From Ferrovibrio terrae_A (GTDB taxonomy: Bacteria; Pseudomonadota; Alphaproteobacteria; Ferrovibrionales; Ferrovibrionaceae), in NCBI RefSeq assembly GCF_943372915.1, contig NZ_CALSAN010000007.1, forward strand, positions 62,001 through 126,000: 64,000 bases of DNA, given 5' to 3'. A program made the position numbers and the translations under genes. Below are positions 24,925-30,541 of this stretch, in pieces. Below the pieces are notes generated by a model. That model saw nothing but the letters and a program-made list of their open reading frames with translations, was not told the origin of the DNA and searched no databases. Numbering within the stretch: the stretch's first letter is position 1; each line of letters begins with the position of its first letter.

Positions 24925-25578
24925 ATGGAAGATCAGCTCGGTTCTGATTTGCGTGTATTTCAAGAGTACCGTGAAATGCGTCTAGCCATCGCTGGTGCCG
25001 TAATGTCATGGGGAACCCTGGAGAACGCCTTAGCTGGGCTTCTTGCGGTGATCCTAGATACACCCAACTATCAGATGCCGTATGCAGTGTACTACGCCCC
25101 GTCCAATACAGAAACGCGGCTTTCTATTATCGATAACACCATTACGCATATAGAACGACGCAGCGAGCTTACGCCTCGCATACTGGCATGCTGGGACTCC
25201 CTTAGGACTAAAATAGACCGCTCAAAAAACACCAGAAACAAAATTGTTCACGGCAATGTAGTGACAATCCACTTTAACGAGCAAAATCGTTGCCGCTTGG
25301 TTAGCCCGGTTTTTGATTTTACTCGCCGTGCACAAAGAGAACTGGCTGCAGCGTTCCAAAAAAAACAGTTTCTAGGTATGTCGCCACACGATGTTAGTAA
25401 CGCAGCCAAAATTTTCGATGGCCGCACAAAACAAGTGCAGGCGCTATCGGACCTTATAGTTGCTGATCGGAAGGCCCCTTTCGGGCCATCATCATGGCAA
25501 CATAAACTTCTCGCGCTAGAATCAGATCTGAATCTGACGGCGGCCCATACAAGCGGCCAGACTCCCAAAGCACCGTAG
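24925..25578 (+). CDS. Helical protein with a HEPN-like RNxxxH motif
   Basis: A 217-residue, mainly helical protein with low-GC codon use. The segment NTRNKIVHGN carries R104-N-K-I-V-H109, the Rx4H pattern with a polar residue after Arg that marks HEPN-type ribonuclease domains. The first helix pair (AIAGAVMSWGTLENALAGLL) resembles the opening of such domains. HEPN proteins are often RNase toxins or defence effectors, but single RNxxxH hits also occur in uncharacterised helical proteins, so the activity is inferred. The ATG at 24925 has GGGG eight bases upstream. The last 125 bases overlap an opposing frame (25454-25720). Confidence 0.65.
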   Translation: MEDQLGSDLRVFQEYREMRLAIAGAVMSWGTLENALAGLLAVILDTPNYQMPYAVYYAPSNTETRLSIIDNTITHIERRSELTPRILACWDSLRTKIDRSKNTRNKIVHGNVVTIHFNEQNRCRLVSPVFDFTRRAQRELAAAFQKKQFLGMSPHDVSNAAKIFDGRTKQVQALSDLIVADRKAPFGPSSWQHKLLALESDLNLTAAHTSGQTPKAP

Positions 25579-25720
25579 ACCCGCGCTCCAACATCTCAGG
25601 AGTAATCTCAAATGAGTCATGATCAGCCTGATCCAAAGCTGCTCGAATTAGAGCCAAACGGTCTTTACACGACGCCAATTGCCTCAGGGTTTCTAGGGAT
25701 GGCGATTGAGGGAGGCTCAT
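25454..25720 (-). CDS. Possible small protein overlapping its neighbours on the opposite strand
   Basis: An 88-residue leftward frame with a natural-looking protein sequence, in particular FEITPEMLERGSTVLWESGR and LILAREVYVAMMMARKG. These resemble short alphaproteobacterial hypothetical proteins with an ITPEM motif. It overlaps the 3' end of the HEPN-like gene and the 5' half of the 25612 gene, both on the other strand, and its ribosome site is weak. Either it is real and the overlaps are genuine, or it is an antisense shadow. Confidence 0.35.
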   Translation of the reverse strand: MSLPQSPSLETLRQLASCKDRLALIRAALDQADHDSFEITPEMLERGSTVLWESGRLYGPPSDSDLILAREVYVAMMMARKGPSDQQL

Positions 25721-25854
25721 TGCCAGTTCAAATCCGCCTGAGTTTCGCGGGCGGAGCAGAACTTCGCATCCCGATGTCCAATCTCGCTGTAAATCGGATG
25801 CTGGCTCAGTGCGCTGGGCTGTATCAAAGCCGGAAAGATCAGCGCACTGAGTAG
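25612..25854 (+). CDS. Hypothetical protein, 80 residues
   Basis: I do not recognise this protein. The ATG has AGGAG eight to nine bases upstream. The sequence has a short acidic N-terminus (MSHDQPDPKLLELEPNGLYT), a glycine-rich centre with beta-strand pattern (VQIRLSFAGGAELRIPMS) and a helical end (AVNRMLAQCAGLYQSRKD). It follows the HEPN-like gene by 33 bases on the same strand. A conflicting frame on the other strand covers its first 109 bases. No gene is evident in 25855-26025. Confidence 0.55.
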   Translation: MSHDQPDPKLLELEPNGLYTTPIASGFLGMAIEGGSLPVQIRLSFAGGAELRIPMSNLAVNRMLAQCAGLYQSRKDQRTE

Positions 25855-26025
25855 CGCCGGCCTGTCCGTTATATTGCAACACTTCTGGCATTGTTCACTC
25901 AAGTATATAATTGGGATAACATTCCTTTCCTTTGGTTTATTAGCCGAGTGCGGATGGCACCCTACGTTTCATCAATATCTGCGCCATACGGCACCATCCG
26001 CCCTTCCGGCTATTCTCCCTGAACC

Positions 26026-26640
26026 TCAATACCCCACGGTGAACCGCTGGCGGATATGCTTGGGGCTCTCCAGCTCGTCGATGAGCGCGATGGCGTAATC
26101 CTCCATCGAGATGCGGCTGTCGCCGTTGGCATCGCTGAGCAGCGTATCCTTGCCCAGCCGGAATTTGCCGGTGCGTTCGCCCGGCACGATCATCGCCGAC
26201 GGCGACAGGAAGCTCCACTCGAGGTCGGCCGCCTGCGCCTTCAGCGCGTCGAGGAATTCTCCGCCCTTCGCCGCTTCGGCCTTGTAGATCTCGGGGAAGC
26301 CCGGCGCGTCGATCAGCTTCAGCCCCGGCGCCACCTCCAGGCTGCCGGCGCCGCCCACCATCAGCCAGCGTTTCACGCCCGACTGCCGCACGGCGGCGAG
26401 CAGCTTGGCAAAATCGCTGGCGAGGAAATGCACGGCGCTGACCACCGCATCATGGCCGGCCAGCACCGGCGCCAGCGCAGCGGGCTGATGCAGGTCGGCG
26501 GCCTTGGCGGTCAGGCCCGGCCTGGCCGCCAGTGCATCGGCCTTGCGGGCAATGGCAGTGACGCTGTGGCCGCGCGTGAGTGCTTCGTTCAGCACGCGGC
26601 TGCCGATATTGCCGGTGGCGCCGATCAGGGCGATTTTCAT
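26026..26640 (-). CDS. NAD(P)H-binding atypical SDR (NmrA/YwnB-like)
   Basis: A 204-residue NAD(P)-binding Rossmann protein. It opens MKIALIGATGNIGSRVLNEA with the GxxGxxG dinucleotide motif and has VSAVHFLASDFAKLL, WLMVGGAGSLE and WSFLSPSAMIVPGERTG, typical of the short NmrA/YwnB group (PF13460-like). It lacks the classical YxxxK pair, so it may be a redox sensor or a quinone/aldehyde reductase. The ATG has AAGGAG upstream. It is divergent from an HxlR regulator, with twin palindromes between them; this arrangement is common for stress-induced SDR genes. Confidence 0.85.
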   Translation of the reverse strand: MKIALIGATGNIGSRVLNEALTRGHSVTAIARKADALAARPGLTAKAADLHQPAALAPVLAGHDAVVSAVHFLASDFAKLLAAVRQSGVKRWLMVGGAGSLEVAPGLKLIDAPGFPEIYKAEAAKGGEFLDALKAQAADLEWSFLSPSAMIVPGERTGKFRLGKDTLLSDANGDSRISMEDYAIALIDELESPKHIRQRFTVGY

Positions 26641-26654
26641 GGTGTCTCTCCTTT

Positions 26655-26680
26655 TACCGGTATGGTAGTTTCTACCGGTA
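26655..26680. promoter_or_regulatory. Twin TACCGGTA palindromes, candidate HxlR operator
   Basis: The perfect palindrome TACCGGTA occurs at 26655-26662 and again at 26673-26680, 18 bases centre to centre, close to two helical turns. It lies 15 bases upstream of the SDR start and 75 bases before the HxlR gene. Two phased half-sites are what a winged-helix dimer pair would need to control both promoters. Confidence 0.6.
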
Positions 26681-26754
26681 ACCAGATGGCGGATTGGCCA
26701 TCTGGTGTAAAGAAGGCACTTTTTTCTCGTCAGGTGAGATCGGGGTAACCGCCC

Positions 26755-27186
26755 ATGACCAGGCGCAAAGCGATGACAGGCAAGACCATGACCGGCAACA
26801 GTTACGATCCGCAATGCCCGACCCGGCAGGTGCTGGACCGCATCGGCGACAAATGGACCGTGCTGGTGCTGATCCTGCTGCTGGATGAACCGGTGCGTTT
26901 CAATGAACTGCGCCGGCGCGTGGCCGGCGTGTCGCAGAAGATGCTGTCGCAGACGCTGAAAAGCATGGAACGCGATGGCCTGGTGCATCGCCGTGCCATC
27001 GCCACCGTGCCGGTGACGGTGGAATATTCGATCACGCCGCTGGGCCAGACCCTGGCCGCGCTGGTCGACCAGATGCGGCTGTGGGCCGAACAGAACCTTG
27101 CCCATGTGATGGCAGCCCAGCGGCGTTATGACCGGGCGCAGCCGATGCCTGCGCCAAAAGAAATAAAAACAATCCGCGCGGCATAA
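26755..27186 (+). CDS. HxlR family transcriptional regulator
   Basis: A 143-residue winged-helix regulator. HxlR hallmarks are CPTRQVLDRIGDKWTVLVL, FNELRRRVAGVSQKMLSQTL and the wing VEYSITPLGQTL. Cys20 in the CPTRQVLDRIG segment is at the position that senses oxidants or quinones in related regulators. By analogy it should repress itself and the divergent SDR gene through the TACCGGTA palindromes. Start choice is loose: ATG 26755 is used, and 26788 would also keep the whole domain. Confidence 0.9.
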   Translation: MTRRKAMTGKTMTGNSYDPQCPTRQVLDRIGDKWTVLVLILLLDEPVRFNELRRRVAGVSQKMLSQTLKSMERDGLVHRRAIATVPVTVEYSITPLGQTLAALVDQMRLWAEQNLAHVMAAQRRYDRAQPMPAPKEIKTIRAA

Positions 27187-27332
27187 CGCCCGCCGCAGAC
27201 GCGGTACCGCCAAGCTTGGCTCGGCATCGCGCTATAAACGCCGGAAGCCCGCCATAATGCGCGGTCGCGGTGCATGGCCCGCCCCACGGCGCGGTTGTGC
27301 CTACCTCTTTTGTATGCGGCGCGCGTGAGTCG

Positions 27333-27357
27333 CAACTGCTGGTGCGATCAGCAGTTG
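27333..27357. promoter_or_regulatory. 9-bp inverted repeat upstream of the GAF kinase
   Basis: CAACTGCTG at 27333-27341 is mirrored perfectly by CAGCAGTTG at 27349-27357 over the 7-base spacer GTGCGAT. It lies about 83 bases before the kinase start with no T-tract after it, so an operator or a leader hairpin is more likely than a terminator. The rest of the 253-base gap 27187-27439 holds nothing else I recognise. Confidence 0.4.
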
Positions 27358-27439
27358 GAGATGGACTTACCTCGAAATAAGCGTAGCCTGCACCCATATT
27401 GACAATCGCAGACCCCCACGCCGCCATGCGACGCCGCAG

Positions 27440-28618
27440 ATGATGCCGTCCCTGCATCGACTTCTTTCCGGCGCGCAGGCGGAAGAGGCCCGGATGGCAG
27501 CTGTGCGGCAGTATGCCGTGCTGGATACGCCGCCCGAGAGCACCTTCGACCACATCACCAGTCTGGCCGCCGAGCTGTTCGGCACGCCGGTGGCGCTGAT
27601 CAGCATCGTGGCCGAGGACCGCGTCTGGTTCAAATCGCGCCATGGCATGCCGATGGCGCAGACCAGCCGCGATGCCGGGCTCTGTGCCTCGGCGATCCTG
27701 CAGAAACGCGCCTGGCTGCTGAGCGATGCGTCCAGCGATCCGCGCGCCCTGGCGCATCCGCTGGTCACCGGCGATTTCGGCCTGCGCTTCTATCTCGGCG
27801 TGCCGCTCACCACCGCCGATGGCTGCAGCCTGGGCACGCTCTGCGTGATGGACCACAAGCCGCGCAGCATCACCAAACGCCAGATCGCCAGCCTGAACAG
27901 CCTGGCCGCCATCGTGATGGACCAGCTGGAACTGCGCAATGCGGGCCGGCAGGCCGCCATGGCGCTGGCCGAGGCCGCCGCCGCCAAGGACAAGGCGCTG
28001 CGCCTGACCACCCTGATGGCCAACGAGATCGACCACCGGGTGATGAACAGCCTGCAGCTGGTGTCGGGCCTGCTGTCGATGCAAAGCCGCACGCCAAGCG
28101 ACGACGATGTGCCAACCCAGCTGAAGCAGGCGGCCGGCCGCGTGTCTGCCATTGCCCGGGTGCACCAGCATATCTACCTGAGCGAAGGCATCGAACATGC
28201 CGATGTGGCGCAGTATCTGCAGCGCGTCTGCGACGACCTTTCCATCATGCTGCAGGCAACCAACCGCGGCAGCATCGAAGTGAGCGGCGCCGAGGTGAAG
28301 CTGCCGACCGCGCGGATCGTCGCCATCGGCCTGATCATCAACGAACTGGTGACCAACGCGACCAAATACGGCGCCGGCAAGGTGGCGGTGCGCTTCGCCG
28401 ATACCGCAACCGGCTATACCCTGTCGGTCTCCGACGAAGGCGACGGCCCGCCGCCTGACGAGATTCTCAAGCCCGCGCGCGGTTTCGGCATGAAGGTGAT
28501 CACTTCGCTGGTGTCGCAGCTGCGCGGCGACCTCAGTGTCGGCCGCAAGGATGACGGCACCGGCACTCAGGTCACCATCGCCTTCCCGCGCGAAATCGCA
28601 CTGCCGCACATGCCCTGA
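27440..28618 (+). CDS. GAF-domain sensor histidine kinase (HWE/HisKA_2 type)
   Basis: A 392-residue soluble kinase. Residues about 20-165 form a GAF domain of the type that follows an RQYAVLDTPPESTFDHIT opening, common in cytosolic sensor proteins. The phosphoacceptor is His199 in NEIDHRVMNSLQLV, of the HisKA_2/HWE class. The N box INELVTNATKYG and the G-rich ATP lid (DEGDGPPP, GFGMKVI) follow. No membrane segment is present, so it senses an intracellular cue. The response-regulator gene 70 bases downstream is its likely partner. Confidence 0.9.
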   Translation: MMPSLHRLLSGAQAEEARMAAVRQYAVLDTPPESTFDHITSLAAELFGTPVALISIVAEDRVWFKSRHGMPMAQTSRDAGLCASAILQKRAWLLSDASSDPRALAHPLVTGDFGLRFYLGVPLTTADGCSLGTLCVMDHKPRSITKRQIASLNSLAAIVMDQLELRNAGRQAAMALAEAAAAKDKALRLTTLMANEIDHRVMNSLQLVSGLLSMQSRTPSDDDVPTQLKQAAGRVSAIARVHQHIYLSEGIEHADVAQYLQRVCDDLSIMLQATNRGSIEVSGAEVKLPTARIVAIGLIINELVTNATKYGAGKVAVRFADTATGYTLSVSDEGDGPPPDEILKPARGFGMKVITSLVSQLRGDLSVGRKDDGTGTQVTIAFPREIALPHMP

Positions 28619-28688
28619 ACGGAACTATCCAGCACCCGCCCTGTTCTTTCATATGTGCCGGCCTGTTGCGGCACCCGGAGTACCGTCC

Positions 28689-29102
28689 TTGCCCCACACA
28701 CATATGATGATGCTCGCCGCGCAGCAGCCGCCCAAGGCGGCCGTTGTGCTGGTCGTGGAAGACGACGATCTGGTGCGCCTGATGACGGTGGATTATCTCG
28801 AAAGCTGCGGTTATCTGGTGCTGGAGGCGGACAATGCCGCCAAGGCCAGGGCCTGGTTCGAGCGCCAGGCCATCGACCTGATGTTCACCGATGTGCAGAT
28901 GCCCGGCGACATGGATGGCATCGCGCTGGCCGAATGGGCGCGGGCAAACCATCCGACCGTGCCGGTGATCGTCACCTCCGGCGTCGCCTCGGAACTGGCG
29001 CGCTATGCCGCCGGCCTGATGATGGCCAAGCCCTATGACCTCGATGCCGTGCATGCGCGCATCCAGGCGGCGCTGGGCAAACGGATCCTGCCGTCCGGCT
29101 AG
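28689..29102 (+). CDS. Single-domain response regulator
   Basis: A receiver-only protein of about 137 residues. The acidic pocket is VVEDDD, the phosphorylation site is Asp68 in MFTDVQMPGDMDG, the switch residue is the Ser/Thr of PVIVTSG and the conserved Lys is in MMAKPYD. It has no output domain, so it may relay phosphate or compete for it. The start is taken as TTG 28689 because GGAG lies eight bases upstream; ATG 28704 would give a protein five residues shorter. Its TAG shares the palindromic CTAG with the opposing ABC gene. Confidence 0.85.
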   Translation: MPHTHMMMLAAQQPPKAAVVLVVEDDDLVRLMTVDYLESCGYLVLEADNAAKARAWFERQAIDLMFTDVQMPGDMDGIALAEWARANHPTVPVIVTSGVASELARYAAGLMMAKPYDLDAVHARIQAALGKRILPSG

Positions 29103-30067
29103 GCTGCGCGGTTGCGCGTCAGTTCCAGGAACAGGTCTTCCAGATCGGCGTCCTGCGTGGTCAGGTCATGGATCGCCAGCCCCGCCGCCTGCACACGCGC
29201 CAGCAGGGTGCTGAACGGCATCTGGCTCGGGCGGTAATGCAGGCGCAGGCGACGCGGCCCAAGCAGTTCGGCGCCGAGGCTTTCCAGCGCCGGCGGCACG
29301 GTGGCCAGATCGGCATCCAGCGTCAGGATCACATCTTTGCGGTCGAGCCGGGCCAGCAGTTTCGGCGTGGTGTCATGCGCCACGATGCGGCCGTGGTTGA
29401 CGATGGCGATATGGTCGCACAGCGCCTCGGCCTCTTCCAGGTAATGCGTGGTCAGCACCACGGTGACGCCCGACTGGTTGAGCTGTCGCACATAGGCCCA
29501 GAGCTGCTGGCGCAGTTCGATATCGACGCCGGCGGTGGGCTCGTCCAGCACCAGCACCGGCGGATTGTGCATCAGCGCCTTGGCCACCAGCAGGCGGCGG
29601 CGCATGCCACCCGACAGGGTGCGCGCATAGGAGTTGGCCTTGTCGGTGAGGCCAAGCGCGGCCAGGATTTCGTCGGCACGGCGCTCGGCCTTGGGCACGC
29701 CATAGAGGCCGGCCTGGAAATCCAGCGCCTCGCGCGGGGTGAAAAACGGATCGAGATTGAGTTCCTGCGGCACCACGCCAATCGCCGCCCGCGCGCGCCG
29801 CGTGTCGGTGTCGATGTCATGGCCCCAGACCGCGGCGGTGCCCGAGGTCTTGCGCACCAGGCCGGCCAGGATGTTGATCAGCGTCGATTTGCCGGCACCG
29901 TTGGGGCCCAGCAGGCCGAAGAAGCTGCCGCGCGGGATATCCAGCGTCACGCCATGCAGGGCGGTCTTGGCGCCCTTGCCGCTGCCATAGACCTTGACCA
30001 GGTCGCGCACGGCAATAGCGGACACGGCAGGAACCCCGGAAAGCAGGGCGGAATCGGCAGCGGGCAT
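29099..30067 (-). CDS. ABC transporter ATP-binding protein (ABC-2 exporter type), orphan
   Basis: About 322 residues with Walker A GPNGAGKST, signature LSGGMRRRL, Walker B VLVLDEPTAGVD and the switch His in VVLTTHYLEE. The C-terminal extension (DVILTLDADLATVPPALESL and onward) is of the kind seen in ATPases that drive ABC-2 permeases, such as YadG-like proteins. No permease gene is adjacent, so the partner is encoded elsewhere. The start is uncertain: ATG 30067 is chosen, while GTG 30121 would add 18 residues. Confidence 0.85.
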   Translation of the reverse strand: MPAADSALLSGVPAVSAIAVRDLVKVYGSGKGAKTALHGVTLDIPRGSFFGLLGPNGAGKSTLINILAGLVRKTSGTAAVWGHDIDTDTRRARAAIGVVPQELNLDPFFTPREALDFQAGLYGVPKAERRADEILAALGLTDKANSYARTLSGGMRRRLLVAKALMHNPPVLVLDEPTAGVDIELRQQLWAYVRQLNQSGVTVVLTTHYLEEAEALCDHIAIVNHGRIVAHDTTPKLLARLDRKDVILTLDADLATVPPALESLGAELLGPRRLRLHYRPSQMPFSTLLARVQAAGLAIHDLTTQDADLEDLFLELTRNRAA

Positions 30068-30187
30068 GGCTCTGAAGGCCTGTAAGACTGGCGTGGCGAA
30101 CGGTGCTGCGCTAGGTATCACCTTGGGCCTTGGGGGTCAAACCCGGGGCATCAGCGAACGCTTTCTGGCAGCCCTCCGGAGACCACC

Positions 30188-30376
30188 ATGCAGGCCGTCA
30201 AGACTACTGCACCCGAGACCATCACCGTCGACAGCCCGGTCGTGGCCTGCGATGGCGGCGGCGGCGCGCTGGGCCATCCGCGCGTCTATCTCAACATGGG
30301 CGACAAGACCGAGATCGACTGCCCCTATTGCGGCCGCCAGTATCTGCTGAAAGACGGCGCGGGCCACGGGCATTAA
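30188..30376 (+). CDS. zf-CHCC zinc-finger domain protein
   Basis: A 62-residue protein of the zf-CHCC family, related to the mitochondrial complex I subunit NDUFS6. Zinc ligands are the Cys in VVACDGGGG, His in LGHPRVY and the two Cys of CPYCGRQY, followed by a His-rich tail. GGAG lies seven bases upstream of the ATG. Alphaproteobacterial relatives are conserved; a complex I role is suggested by the mitochondrial homologue but not proven. A REP-like element separates it from polA. Confidence 0.9.
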   Translation: MQAVKTTAPETITVDSPVVACDGGGGALGHPRVYLNMGDKTEIDCPYCGRQYLLKDGAGHGH

Positions 30377-30384
30377 ACCACCAC

Positions 30385-30512
30385 CGTCATGCCCGGCCTT
30401 GTGCCGGGCATCCATCCGCCGTCGATATCACGCTCCTCCGTCGCCGTTTCCCCGCCGATGGACGGGATGGATCCCCGGCCAGGAAAGATTCTTCTTGGGC
30501 CCGGGGATGACG
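30385..30512. repeat. REP-like palindromic element upstream of polA
   Basis: A two-armed intergenic repeat. ATGCCCGGC at 30389-30397 and GCCGGGCAT at 30403-30411 form one hairpin. ATCCCCGGCC at 30471-30480 and CCGGGGAT at 30501-30508 form the second. The ends CGTCAT (30385-30390) and ATGACG (30507-30512) are mutually inverted. This is the layout of the CGTCATxCCCGG elements common between alphaproteobacterial genes. It ends 29 bases before polA. Confidence 0.7.
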
Positions 30513-30541
30513 AAATAGAGAATTTCGGAGAGCGTATCTAT

